Origin: a virus
IMG/VR virus record: IMGVR_UViG_3300008117_000032
Coordinates: 1-64,000 of that record
DNA: 64,000 nucleotides
Strand: one strand, 5' to 3'
Shown here: piece by piece, positions 41,978-50,098 of the stretch
Numbering within the stretch: position 1 is the first letter of the stretch
Layout: each line of letters begins with the position of its first letter
Notes under the pieces: model-generated
What the model saw: only the letters and a program-made list of their open reading frames with translations
What the model was told of the DNA's origin: nothing
The model's database searches: none
Made by a program: the position numbers and the translations under genes

Positions 41978-43462
41978 ATGATGTCCAAAAGTTTGGCAAT
42001 AGCCCTCAATGAAAAAGATGTTGAAAATTCCTACCGACACGAATTCAAAAAGAAATTCAAGGATATGGAAATCACATCTCCTTTTGGATGCGATGGATTC
42101 GGAGTTTCCAAATCTCACAAGGTCAGAACTCTTATGGAGTTCAAAGATGATTTGAATTTGTCAAACAAATCTGAACTTGTAAAAGTTCTTGCTCAATCTG
42201 TTTTCTATGTAAAGCGTTTCTACGATAAAGGAATTGTTCCTCCATCTACAATTTTCATCGGGGATAGAAACGAGTGCTTAACATTACATGTCAATGATAT
42301 CATTAAGTATTTAGAAATGGATTTGGATTGGAGTGTTCCACCCTCATCTGCTCATTCAATTACTGATTTAGTATTAACCATGATGAAGGACGAATCAATC
42401 AAACCATTCGTCTATGATTCTCATCATTTTCCTGAGTGTATTCAAAAGGTTAAAGACCTCACTGATAATGTTCAAAGAAAAGTTCTCGTTACGGACAAAA
42501 ACATTACAGAGGTATTCCGTTATTTTGATGAAAAAGTTCTTGTAAAAAATAAGTTCACTACCAATGAAAGAGCGAATCTATTTGTTCAAATTTTGGTGAA
42601 CAAGGACGACAACTATCTTCACCCTGTCAAGAAAAGAAAGACAGTTGTTTCAAAGGCGTTAGGTGAGGTTCCTGTAGTATCTCGTGAAGCCTTCGAATCA
42701 TTCTTCGGACACTTTTCGTCTTCTTATACGCCATCTCAGAAACATAAGTTAGCCGCTGTTGTTGACCGCATTGTTGAAGATACTGTTCGTCGTAAACAAG
42801 GTGAGTTCTTCACACCTTCAATTTGGGTAGACAAAGCCCACGAATATATCACATCAGTGTTCGGTGAAGATTGGAAAGAAAAATATATTGTTTGGGACCC
42901 TGCTTGGGGGACGGGGAATCTTACCCGTGATTATAAGTTCAAAGAACTTTATTGTTCAACTTTAATTCAGGCAGATATTGATACTGCAAATCAAATGGGA
43001 TATAACCCTGAAGCGGTTAAGTTTCAATATGACTTCTTGAATGATGATTATGAGAAACTCCCTATTGGTTTGAGAAATGCGATTGAGGGAGGTAAGGAGA
43101 TTATTGTATTGATGAATCCACCCTACACCACGGGTTCGAAAAAAACATCTTATAAAGAAGAGGGACATGATAGGGCGGGTGCAAGTAAAACTAAGATAAA
43201 TGAAATCATGGTTAAAGAAAAAATGGGAAATTCGGCTCAACAACTCTACCTTCAATTCATATATAGAATTCAAAAAGAGTTCAAAACGAATATTGCAATA
43301 TTCTCTCCATTAACATGGATTTCAGGACCATCTTCCGAAACATTTAGAAAACTTTTTTTTGGTGAATATTCATTTTCAGGAGGTTACATAATGGATTCAT
43401 CCAACTTCGCGGATGTGTCTTCTTGGGCACTTTCATTTTCAATTTTCTCAAATAAAAAATAA
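41978..43462 (+). CDS. N6-adenine DNA methyltransferase, catalytic part
   Basis: A 494 aa protein (MMSKSLAIALNEKD). GEFFTPSIWVDKA near 275-287, AdoMet motif WDPAWGTGNL near 306-315 and catalytic NPPY near 381-384 are the gamma-type order of type I/IIG adenine methylases. The N-terminal 250 residues are a specificity-like or accessory region. The protein ends soon after the catalytic core, and the next gene reads like the missing C-terminal part. See the split-gene finding. Confidence 0.85.
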   Translation: MMSKSLAIALNEKDVENSYRHEFKKKFKDMEITSPFGCDGFGVSKSHKVRTLMEFKDDLNLSNKSELVKVLAQSVFYVKRFYDKGIVPPSTIFIGDRNECLTLHVNDIIKYLEMDLDWSVPPSSAHSITDLVLTMMKDESIKPFVYDSHHFPECIQKVKDLTDNVQRKVLVTDKNITEVFRYFDEKVLVKNKFTTNERANLFVQILVNKDDNYLHPVKKRKTVVSKALGEVPVVSREAFESFFGHFSSSYTPSQKHKLAAVVDRIVEDTVRRKQGEFFTPSIWVDKAHEYITSVFGEDWKEKYIVWDPAWGTGNLTRDYKFKELYCSTLIQADIDTANQMGYNPEAVKFQYDFLNDDYEKLPIGLRNAIEGGKEIIVLMNPPYTTGSKKTSYKEEGHDRAGASKTKINEIMVKEKMGNSAQQLYLQFIYRIQKEFKTNIAIFSPLTWISGPSSETFRKLFFGEYSFSGGYIMDSSNFADVSSWALSFSIFSNKK

Positions 43463-43487
43463 GTCCTATCTTTACAAAAAAAACAAA

Positions 43488-44399
43488 ATGTTTACATACG
43501 ATTTACTTGAATTAAATAAAGATTTTCAAATAGAAAATAAATCAACCAAATTTGTTTATAATACAGACCAACTCAAGTCACTAAAAGATTATGCGAAAGG
43601 TCAAATAAAAGGGGCGAAAGATGCTCCTCAACTTTCTTCATCTCTGAAAGTGAAACAAAAAGGGTATGGTTCACTATTACCTAATAGTTTTGGTTATTTA
43701 CTTTCTACCGCCAACAATGTAGGAAAGAGCATGGAAGATGTCGCTTTGTTTACAAGCACCTGTAGTGTTGGTCATGGATTTTCAGTTACTCAAAAAAATT
43801 TTATAGAGTCTTTATTATTATTTTCAGTTCGAAGAATGATTACTGCAGATTGGAAAAACGAAAAGGACGAATATCTCGCTCCAAATGAACAACATGAATT
43901 GTTCAATCAATTCAAGTATGATTCTGTTGTTTATTCTTTATTCGAGTCTAAATCAAATCAATCTTCTCTTCGTCAAGTTGAATACAAAGACCAATTATGG
44001 GATATAAAAAACGAATTCTTTTGGATGTCCTTAGACAAGATGAAAGAACTTGCGGACCAAAACGGATATGATGAACTTTACAACGACGCAAGGACATCTT
44101 CAGACCGTTATGTTCACAAAATTCTATTTGGTGAAGAAAGAATCTACGACAAACTTTCTCCTGATGCAAAAGCAGTATTAGATAAAGCAACAGAACTTGT
44201 TGAAAGGTCTATGGAACTTCGTCAAGTTATGGCAAACGATGAAAATCATCTCAACTCTTGGGATGCAGGGTATGCTCAACTTAAACTTGTGTGGAAAGAA
44301 TATTTCCAAGAAGAGTTCAAAGAGTTTCGTCAGTTATATAAGAACTTGGAAGATAGAATGAGACCATTAGTATATGAACTTGGTTTTTTAAAAAAATAA
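43488..44399 (+). CDS. Probable C-terminal part of the split methyltransferase
   Basis: A 303 aa protein; start ATG 43488 (MFTYDLLELNKDFQ) after TATCTTTA (43467-43474). Features such as SFGYLLSTANNV, FTSTCSVGHGFSVTQKNF and LFSVRRMITADWKNEKDEYLAP resemble the region that follows NPPY in one-piece adenine methylases of this type. It starts 25 bases after the previous stop. The C-terminal half is helical. It presumably binds the catalytic protein; a single base change did not obviously cause the split, since a promoter-like site is in the gap. Confidence 0.65.
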   Translation: MFTYDLLELNKDFQIENKSTKFVYNTDQLKSLKDYAKGQIKGAKDAPQLSSSLKVKQKGYGSLLPNSFGYLLSTANNVGKSMEDVALFTSTCSVGHGFSVTQKNFIESLLLFSVRRMITADWKNEKDEYLAPNEQHELFNQFKYDSVVYSLFESKSNQSSLRQVEYKDQLWDIKNEFFWMSLDKMKELADQNGYDELYNDARTSSDRYVHKILFGEERIYDKLSPDAKAVLDKATELVERSMELRQVMANDENHLNSWDAGYAQLKLVWKEYFQEEFKEFRQLYKNLEDRMRPLVYELGFLKK

Positions 44400-44400
44400 T

Positions 44401-44431
44401 TTTGGTGAATTGTGTGAAATGATTATCTTTG
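44401..44431 (+). promoter_or_regulatory. Bacteroidota-type promoter
   Basis: TTTG (44401-44404), 19 bases, TATCTTTG (44424-44431), 21 bases before ATG 44453. Confidence 0.75.
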
Positions 44432-44452
44432 TATTCACAAAACACATCCACC

Positions 44453-45121
44453 ATGACTACCACAACCCAAGTTTCAGTTCAAGACAAAGTTCGTAACTAC
44501 CAAGGTCAAAACCGTTTCATCCTCAATAAGGTTATCAACAAGGAAGAGCTTCCTGAGGATGTGAAGCGTATCGTTGACTACAAGGGCGAGAACCCTTTCG
44601 TAAAGGACATCGCCTCCAAATTTCAGAAGTGGGGTACACTTACCTCAAAGCAAATCTCAGCCGCTGTGGCTCAGATTCAGAAGGAAGAAGATAAGGAGAA
44701 GACCATTCGTATGAACTGGCCTACCGAAGGTGAGACCATTAAACTTGGTCGTAAAAAGGGTATGGAACTCAAAGAGACCTACGGTCTTCAGTTTAACCCC
44801 ATCCTTATCGACATCACTCGTGTGAAGGCGGTGTCACCAAAGGCGGTACAGTTCACAGGTAAGTTGACTATCAAGCGTGGTAAGGTTTGTACATGTTGCA
44901 TGAAGACTCTCACAGATGAGTTCTCTATGTTGACTGGTCTCGGTAAGATTTGTGCGGGTCATATGGGTGTGGAATATATCAAGGACGCTTCAGAAGCAGA
45001 AAGATTCCGTCAAGATTATCTTCGTCGGGTGGAAGAAATTGGTGAATTGACTTTTTGGGTTCCTAAATCCCAAATCAAAAAGTGGGATGGTGAGACTGAA
45101 GCAATCCTTCGAGCAATGTAA
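44453..45121 (+). CDS. Zinc-finger phage protein, 222 aa
   Basis: Start ATG 44453 (MTTTTQVSVQDKVRN) follows its promoter. A Cys/His cluster CTCCMKTLTD...GLGKICAGH at about 150-175 resembles small zinc fingers of the form CxxC..GxGxxC found in phage proteins. Codon use is richer in GC than neighbours (CGT, GAG, AAG), suggesting high expression or separate origin. Followed by a strong terminator. Confidence 0.72.
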   Translation: MTTTTQVSVQDKVRNYQGQNRFILNKVINKEELPEDVKRIVDYKGENPFVKDIASKFQKWGTLTSKQISAAVAQIQKEEDKEKTIRMNWPTEGETIKLGRKKGMELKETYGLQFNPILIDITRVKAVSPKAVQFTGKLTIKRGKVCTCCMKTLTDEFSMLTGLGKICAGHMGVEYIKDASEAERFRQDYLRRVEEIGELTFWVPKSQIKKWDGETEAILRAM

Positions 45122-45125
45122 TAAG

Positions 45126-45153
45126 AACCCCTCCAATAAGGAGGGGTTTTTTT
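45126..45153 (+). terminator. Rho-independent terminator
   Basis: AACCCCTCC, AATAA loop, GGAGGGGTT and T run. Confidence 0.9.
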
Positions 45154-45192
45154 ATTTGGTTTATTTGAAATAATTTTTTATAATTTTAAACT

Positions 45193-45351
45193 ATGACAAA
45201 ACAAGAAGTAAAAGATGCGATTTTTTCTTTAGACTACGTCTCAGGGCAATTGAAAGTTTATGGTGAGAAAAACGATTATGACCACGAGCTTTTACTAAGA
45301 CACCTCAAAGACGTTGTTAATAAAATCGAATCAGACAAACCATCCAATTAA
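45193..45351 (+). CDS. 52-aa small acidic protein
   Basis: Starts MTKQEVKDAIFSLDYVSGQL and ends KIESDKPSN; two short helices. Bracketed by two near-identical terminators, so it is a separate transcription unit. Function unknown. Confidence 0.6.
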   Translation: MTKQEVKDAIFSLDYVSGQLKVYGEKNDYDHELLLRHLKDVVNKIESDKPSN

Positions 45352-45356
45352 TTTCA

Positions 45357-45384
45357 AACCTCTCCAATCAGGAGGGGTTTTTTA
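45357..45384 (+). terminator. Rho-independent terminator
   Basis: AACCTCTCC, AATCA loop, GGAGGGGTT and T run; almost the same as the one at 45126. Confidence 0.88.
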
Positions 45385-45394
45385 TTTTGTTTTG

Positions 45395-45402
45395 TATTTA
45401 TA
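45395..45402 (+). promoter_or_regulatory. TATTTATA late-type promoter motif
   Basis: Located 3 bases upstream of ATG 45406; heads a five-gene operon to 47100. Confidence 0.55.
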
Positions 45403-45405
45403 ATC

Positions 45406-45834
45406 ATGAGAGAACTCATCAAAAAAATATTAAGGGAGGCAATTGTTTTGACATCAGACACACCTGATTGGGTGGAGAAGTTTCATGAACTTTCAAAAGA
45501 GGAGAGAATTCAATTTATTAAGGACTACAAAGTTCGTATCGAACGTATACTTCCAAAGATTATAGAATTTTTTAAAGTTAAGTTTGGGGATGAGTTGGTG
45601 AAGATTGAGATTGGGGAGAAAGGAACTCATTATGGAAATGAAGGTTTCTCCATTCAAAGACCAAACATCAAATTTTACTTTGACTTCAGCAAACAAAAGA
45701 AGGATAGGAATTGGTCTTTACTTGCCAAGAGGGAAGTATATAAGGACCTCAAATCTTATTTCAATTTGGATATTGCCTATTATGGAACACCACTCGAATA
45801 TGAGGTTTTTGAAATGACCTGGACAAAAGTATGA
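45406..45834 (+). CDS. Unknown protein with internal-protein-like N-terminus, 142 aa
   Basis: Starts MRELIKKILREAIVLTSDTP, with ILRE-A fitting the proposed signal and cut site. The rest is alpha/beta and basic. Overlaps the next gene by 4 bases. Function unknown. Confidence 0.7.
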   Translation: MRELIKKILREAIVLTSDTPDWVEKFHELSKEERIQFIKDYKVRIERILPKIIEFFKVKFGDELVKIEIGEKGTHYGNEGFSIQRPNIKFYFDFSKQKKDRNWSLLAKREVYKDLKSYFNLDIAYYGTPLEYEVFEMTWTKV

Positions 45835-46148
45835 TGAAAAGATATATTATTACAGAACAACAAAACGATAGGATAAAAGAAATTATCAAACAGGTTGCTG
45901 AGACTTTCACAAACAACTCTGTTATGAAAACTGAGGTTGCGATTGAAGAAGGTAAAGCAATGATGGGTGGAACCTATTATATTCTTCATCCAATATTTTA
46001 TGTTACCGAAAGAACTATGGGTCCTGATTTTCATTTTTTTAAACACCAACTTGCACAGTTCGTTGAGGATATGGTTGGAGTTCCCGTTCATTCAGCCACC
46101 GCAACAATAAGAAATATTAACCATGAAGTACGTAATAACAGAAAATAG
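45831..46148 (+). CDS. 'IITE' family protein, 105 aa
   Basis: Starts MMKRYIITEQQNDRIKEIIK, the shared N-terminus. The rest (MMGGTYYILHPIFYVTERTM) is a small alpha/beta domain. First of four tandem genes with this kind of start. Overlaps the next by 26 bases. Confidence 0.68.
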   Translation: MMKRYIITEQQNDRIKEIIKQVAETFTNNSVMKTEVAIEEGKAMMGGTYYILHPIFYVTERTMGPDFHFFKHQLAQFVEDMVGVPVHSATATIRNINHEVRNNRK

Positions 46149-46476
46149 GTTAAAAAATTTGATATTATCTTATCTTGATTCAATCGATTGGTGGGAGTGG
46201 GATATTGGTGATGGTGAGTTTAATCTTGCAGACGGACAGTATAATACAAGCAAAATTCTTTACAGAATTCAATATTCAAGTATGCATCCACACAGAGAGT
46301 TTGAAGTGATTTACCTTAGTGATGGATTAGTTACTCAATTAACTAAACTTTTTTCAATTCCTAATCTCGACGCCATCAAAACCATAATAAATTGGTTCAA
46401 TGAGAGATATGATAAATCCCTCACAATGGATAATTTTGAGTGGATGCATGAAGAAGACCAAAATGAAGACGAGTAA
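46123..46476 (+). CDS. 'MKYVITEN' family protein, 117 aa
   Basis: Starts MKYVITENRLKNLILSYLDS. After the shared segment comes an acidic WWEWDIGDGEF region and a helical C-terminus (LVTQLTKLFSIPNLDAIKTI) also seen in its two downstream neighbours, so the three are paralogues. Function unknown. Confidence 0.7.
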   Translation: MKYVITENRLKNLILSYLDSIDWWEWDIGDGEFNLADGQYNTSKILYRIQYSSMHPHREFEVIYLSDGLVTQLTKLFSIPNLDAIKTIINWFNERYDKSLTMDNFEWMHEEDQNEDE

Positions 46477-46477
46477 T

Positions 46478-46786
46478 ATGAAATACATTATTTCTGAAAA
46501 TAGGTTGAATCAGTTTATTATCGACTACCTTAACAATTTGATTGAAAGGAAGGTTGTTAACCGACTTCATCCTTATATTGTAGTATCTCACCAAATTGGG
46601 GATGGTGAAGACGATTGGGAGGACATTATGGAATTTGACCACACAGATGGAAGATTATGGGTTAACCGCCACTTCCAAAAAAATATGACCGATATGTTTG
46701 CTTTGAGTGAAGAAAAAATGAAACTCTTAATTAAACTATGGTTCGAAAATAAATTCAATGTTAAGGTGGAATTCGTAGAGCCATGA
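46478..46786 (+). CDS. 'MKYIISEN' family protein, 102 aa
   Basis: Start ATG 46478, one base after the previous stop; a longer reading to 46400 overlaps the previous gene. Paralogue of the genes on each side (MKYIISENRLNQFIIDYLNN, C-terminal MTDMFALSEEKMKLLIKLWF). Function unknown. Confidence 0.68.
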   Translation: MKYIISENRLNQFIIDYLNNLIERKVVNRLHPYIVVSHQIGDGEDDWEDIMEFDHTDGRLWVNRHFQKNMTDMFALSEEKMKLLIKLWFENKFNVKVEFVEP

Positions 46787-47100
46787 AATACATCATCACA
46801 GAAAATAGATTAAACAAGTTCCTTGGAATTGTTGGAGAATCTAAAATAAATGACAAGATTTTTTTATTTCTTGACAGTTACCTTGAGGACTATTCTCCTG
46901 AGGAAACTAACAACCTAGTCTTGTTCGGAAAAGGTAAGGAAAACAAGATGGCATATGAGAAAGGTGACCAAATTTTATTCGTTACTGACCAACTTTTCGA
47001 ACTCGTAAAAATCATGTTTAACCTATCCAAAACAGGAACAAAAGAGGTTTTCAAGGATTACTTGGGTAACATGGGTTACAGGGTCAAAAGGTTCATGTAA
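46783..47100 (+). CDS. 'MKYIITEN' family protein, 105 aa
   Basis: Third close paralogue: MKYIITENRLNKFLGIVGES and C-terminal FVTDQLFELVKIMFNLSKTG. Overlaps the previous gene by 4 bases. Ends the 45406-47100 operon. Confidence 0.68.
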   Translation: MKYIITENRLNKFLGIVGESKINDKIFLFLDSYLEDYSPEETNNLVLFGKGKENKMAYEKGDQILFVTDQLFELVKIMFNLSKTGTKEVFKDYLGNMGYRVKRFM

Positions 47101-47123
47101 GACGATTTTCGGATTTTCAAAGA

Positions 47124-47187
47124 TATTTATAAGAGAATATAAATCCCATCCCATCTCAACTTAGTTGTAGGTGAAGATGGGTTTTTT
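47124..47187 (+). ncRNA. Possible very short terminated RNA
   Basis: TATTTATA (47124-47131) is followed within about 20 bases by a terminator-like structure: CCCATC (47150-47155) pairs with GATGGG (47176-47181), an inner CAAC/GTTG hairpin, and T run. It would make a transcript of roughly 50 bases with no open frame. It could also be simply an attenuator in a longer message. Confidence 0.35.
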
Positions 47188-47194
47188 ATTTATA
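47187..47194 (+). promoter_or_regulatory. TATTTATA late-type promoter motif
   Basis: Overlaps the T run of the preceding terminator; 20 bases before ATG 47215. Confidence 0.5.
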
Positions 47195-47214
47195 AACCGT
47201 TAAATAAAACGAAA

Positions 47215-47661
47215 ATGAAGAAACAATTTTTGTTATTTTTTGCTCTCGTATGTTCGCTAGTAACATTTGCACAAGATAAAAAGGGATGGGATATCTCTGT
47301 TGGTGCAACTGTGAACGCTCCGTTAGCAGGAAATGTTGGTTGGGATTCCAAAGCATGGGGTCAGAAAGTTAACTTTCATAAAAAGAATTTGAATGTATCT
47401 TTCCAGTTCATGCAAGACAAGGCGTCTTTTGTAAGAATGCCTGTTTTAGTTGGATACCGTAAGCACCTTAAGAAGAACCTTTATGTTGGTCTTGACGGGG
47501 GTGTTACTTTGTTCGATGGACAAAAAGGGCAATTTACTTATGTCCCTACCATTGGATACAAGATAAACAAGAAGTGGTGCTTAGAACAATCAATTCTAAG
47601 AACTGTAAAAGATGGTAAGCATTCCAACCTTGTAGGTTTGGGTCTGAACTATCATTTATAG
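47215..47661 (+). CDS. Secreted beta-rich protein, possible outer-membrane barrel
   Basis: A 148 aa protein with a signal peptide (KKQFLLFFALVCSLVTFAQ, likely cut after AQ, a usual Bacteroidota pattern). The mature part alternates hydrophobic and polar residues (WDISVGATVNAP, LYVGLDGGVTLF, HSNLVGLGLNYHL) and ends in an aromatic/hydrophobic strand as in small porin-like barrels. A phage-made envelope protein could alter the infected cell surface, for example superinfection exclusion (inference). Confidence 0.72.
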   Translation: MKKQFLLFFALVCSLVTFAQDKKGWDISVGATVNAPLAGNVGWDSKAWGQKVNFHKKNLNVSFQFMQDKASFVRMPVLVGYRKHLKKNLYVGLDGGVTLFDGQKGQFTYVPTIGYKINKKWCLEQSILRTVKDGKHSNLVGLGLNYHL

Positions 47662-47691
47662 TCTAAACAAAATTAAACCTTTTAAAAAACT

Positions 47692-47799
47692 ATGGAACAA
47701 TTAGAATTTTTATGGCATTGGCACTTTTTATTAGGTGTCGTTGTCGGAGTTGTGGTGGGACCACATATTCTAAAGCTTGTTTCTAAAATCAAGAAATAA
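47692..47799 (+). CDS. 35-aa membrane microprotein
   Basis: MEQLEFLWHWHFLLGVVVGV and VVGPHILKLVSKIKK: one hydrophobic span with a basic tail. Just before a strong terminator. Function unknown. Confidence 0.55.
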   Translation: MEQLEFLWHWHFLLGVVVGVVVGPHILKLVSKIKK

Positions 47800-47805
47800 G
47801 TAAAG

Positions 47806-47831
47806 GCCCCCGAGAAATCGGGGGTTTTTTT
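47806..47831 (+). terminator. Rho-independent terminator with GAAA loop
   Basis: CCCCCGA, GAAA, TCGGGGG, T run. Confidence 0.92.
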
Positions 47832-47841
47832 ATGTCCAAAG

Positions 47842-47849
47842 TATTTATA
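47842..47849 (+). promoter_or_regulatory. TATTTATA late-type promoter motif
   Basis: Located 4 bases upstream of ATG 47854. Confidence 0.55.
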
Positions 47850-47853
47850 AAAC

Positions 47854-49419
47854 ATGGAACTACGCTCCCTCATTTGGAAAGTATTAAAAGAACAAGTTGA
47901 CCAAAATGTTCTCAATCTCAAAAACAAATATGTAGGTGAGGGAAAGCCCATTTCAGAAGATGACTTCAATAAAATAGTTGAAGTTACGGGTAACAAATTT
48001 TATTTATTGAGTTGGCTCACAAAGAAGGTGGGAACTGGTATTATCAAAGCCGAGGATGTATACAAGTATAAAGAATACTTCGACCTATACGAGAAAAATA
48101 AGAAAAAGTTTGAATACAAGGACATTCACCTGTATAGGACCGCCGAAGATGTTAAGAAATTTTTGCAAGAGATTGTTAAACTTAGAGAAGGAAATATTGT
48201 CTATGATGAAATACAGGGTAAAGATAACTTTGTTTCACAAAATGATATCGAGAAGTTGGAATCCTCAGGTGGAATAAAATACTTGGGGATATATGACAAT
48301 GGCGACTACAAGTATCAGGTATTCGAAGTTTTTGGTGTAAACAAAGATGTTTGGAAGTTATATAGAGACATTCTAGGAAGATGCAAAGGAAGAGACAAAG
48401 GTGCTAAAATTGATATATGTACCATAGGTCAATATAGTTACTTCAAAAATTATCTGACTGACCCAAAGGGTTCAAGTTATTTTTTACTTTTTAATTTGGA
48501 TGATAGGAGGTCTCCTTATCAATTACATCATGAGTCAGGTCAGTTTATGGACAAAAATGACTATGAAACGCATAAGATAAAACAAATAGATTTTTTCAAA
48601 TTTGTTGGTGATAGGGTTCCAAAATATAGTATCGAAGCTGAAAATTTTCCAAGCCAATTTGAAATCCCCGTTAAAGATAAAGGTTTCGAAGACGACAATG
48701 GTAGAAAGCAGGGTGTGTGGAAATACTTTTACGGTGGAGGACAACTTGCGGGAATTAAGACTTATAAAAATGGTGAAGAAGAAGGGCCTTTTGTTCAATA
48801 CTATTCCGACGGAAAAATTGAGAAAAAGGGAACCACTTTAAGTGGAGGTTTAGTAGGTGAATATGAAGAGAATTTCAAAAACGGAAAAATTTACAGAAAA
48901 GGCACATATAATAATAACGGAAAACGAATAGGTATATGGATGATGGGTGATTGGGACGGAGTTTATAAGAATATGAATTATTCAGATATGACTCAAACGG
49001 GCTATACTGGTACAGGTAAAATTAGATATGTTTCCAACATGAGAGACGAACGGGATTCTTACCCATATGGTAAAACTATTTTTTTCGGAAGAACAGGAAA
49101 AGTTGAAGCCATGGGTAAAATCGGAGCTACTAAGTCTTACTTAGGTAAATGGACTTATTATTTTCCAAATGGAGCTATTCGCTCCCAAGGTAGTTTTCGA
49201 GGGGGTTACCGAAGTGGTCTTTGGACTGACGTGGTCAAATCGAAAGATGGAAACATGTATATTTTCGAGGCTGATTTCTCATTAGGGACGCCATCAGACA
49301 AAGTAAACGTTTATGATATCAATGGTGAGTTTTTGAAAAAAGTAAGTCCAAAAAAAATTAATCCACCTTATTGGGAAAATACTTATTTAAGTACAGAAAA
49401 ATTTAAAGCAATAACATGA
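47854..49419 (+). CDS. WCT-related phage protein with MORN-type repeats
   Basis: A 521 aa protein. N-terminus MELRSLIWKVLKEQVDQ fits the shared signal. The central domain (about 150-240) has KIDICTIGQYSYFKNYL and HHESGQFMDKNDYE, the second matching QFMDKDD of the 6286 protein, so they are related, though W of WCT is replaced. About residues 265-490 carry MORN/YwqK-type repeats (GVWKYFYGGGQLAG, GPFVQYYSDGKIEKKG, GKWTYYFPNGAIRSQG). Such repeats often bind membranes or proteins. Stop overlaps the next start by 4 bases. Confidence 0.78.
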   Translation: MELRSLIWKVLKEQVDQNVLNLKNKYVGEGKPISEDDFNKIVEVTGNKFYLLSWLTKKVGTGIIKAEDVYKYKEYFDLYEKNKKKFEYKDIHLYRTAEDVKKFLQEIVKLREGNIVYDEIQGKDNFVSQNDIEKLESSGGIKYLGIYDNGDYKYQVFEVFGVNKDVWKLYRDILGRCKGRDKGAKIDICTIGQYSYFKNYLTDPKGSSYFLLFNLDDRRSPYQLHHESGQFMDKNDYETHKIKQIDFFKFVGDRVPKYSIEAENFPSQFEIPVKDKGFEDDNGRKQGVWKYFYGGGQLAGIKTYKNGEEEGPFVQYYSDGKIEKKGTTLSGGLVGEYEENFKNGKIYRKGTYNNNGKRIGIWMMGDWDGVYKNMNYSDMTQTGYTGTGKIRYVSNMRDERDSYPYGKTIFFGRTGKVEAMGKIGATKSYLGKWTYYFPNGAIRSQGSFRGGYRSGLWTDVVKSKDGNMYIFEADFSLGTPSDKVNVYDINGEFLKKVSPKKINPPYWENTYLSTEKFKAIT

Positions 49420-49736
49420 AAAAAATCACATTAATTCTGCTCGGTGTATTTGCCACACTTACACTAGCAGCTCAACCGCCTATGAGACCACAAGGCCAAA
49501 GACCTCTTCCTAATCAATTTAGAGACTTTATAGACCATCGACAAAGATGGGAAATGGAAAGACCTCAGATTGAAAAGAAAGACGGTAAAGTCATTATAAC
49601 AATGTCTGAAGAACAATTCAAAAGAATGCAACAAATGAGAGCGGCTCAAAGAATTAGAATGGCTCAACATAAACCACAACCTGTGTGTTCCAAATGTCAA
49701 AGACATCATGGTAAACCACACAGAAGAAAAGTTTAA
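49416..49736 (+). CDS. Secreted Pro/Arg-rich protein, 106 aa
   Basis: Signal peptide KKITLILLGVFATLTLAAQ, then a Pro/Gln/Arg-rich mature part and a C-terminal CSKCQRHHGKPHRRKV with Cys and His that may bind metal. A region MSEEQFKRMQQMRAAQRIRM recalls periplasmic metal-sensing helices. Exported function unknown; coupled to the MORN protein gene. Confidence 0.65.
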   Translation: MKKITLILLGVFATLTLAAQPPMRPQGQRPLPNQFRDFIDHRQRWEMERPQIEKKDGKVIITMSEEQFKRMQQMRAAQRIRMAQHKPQPVCSKCQRHHGKPHRRKV

Positions 49737-49742
49737 TAAATC

Positions 49743-49814
49743 ATGAAACAAATCTGTAATTTCATCACGAAAATAACTTTTGGTAAAGTATGTTTCGGAT
49801 GGTGTAAAAAGTAA
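49743..49814 (+). CDS. 23-aa Cys-containing microprotein
   Basis: MKQICNFITKITFGKVCFGW then CKK, directly before a terminator. The ITFGKVC pattern seems familiar from tiny phage proteins but I cannot name a family. Confidence 0.35.
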   Translation: MKQICNFITKITFGKVCFGWCKK

Positions 49815-49819
49815 AAGAG

Positions 49820-49843
49820 CCCCTCATTAGAGGGGTTTTTTTT
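49820..49843 (+). terminator. Rho-independent terminator
   Basis: CCCCTC, ATTA loop, GAGGGG, eight T. Confidence 0.88.
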
Positions 49844-49858
49844 GTCACAAAATTTTCC

Positions 49859-49866
49859 TATATTTG
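49859..49866 (+). promoter_or_regulatory. TATATTTG -7 element
   Basis: Matches TAnnTTTG 16 bases before ATG 49883; the nearest TTTG is too close (14 bases). Confidence 0.45.
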
Positions 49867-49882
49867 TGAAAATATAAATAAT

Positions 49883-50098
49883 ATGAAAATAGATTTTGAC
49901 TCACCGAAAACAACTTCCAAAACTGTTTGGTTTAATGGAGAAACTGATGATGAAAGAAAATTCACAATCGTTGCCACTTGGGATGAGTGGGATGATTGGA
50001 CTGCGGACTCATCTGAAATTATGTGGGACGATGAAGCTGGTAATGAAGATGAGTGTCAAGAAATAATCCATGAGTTCCTTTCACAAATGAATTCATAA
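49883..50098 (+). CDS. Small acidic phage protein, 71 aa
   Basis: Acidic and Trp-rich (TWDEWDDWTADSSEIMWDDE), beta strand then helix. Independent unit with its own promoter element. Function unknown. Confidence 0.65.
   Translation: MKIDFDSPKTTSKTVWFNGETDDERKFTIVATWDEWDDWTADSSEIMWDDEAGNEDECQEIIHEFLSQMNS

Noticed and set aside
47682-47996. Minus-strand open frame of 104 codons
   Set aside because: Overlaps a strong plus-strand terminator and start of the MORN gene; composition not protein-like.
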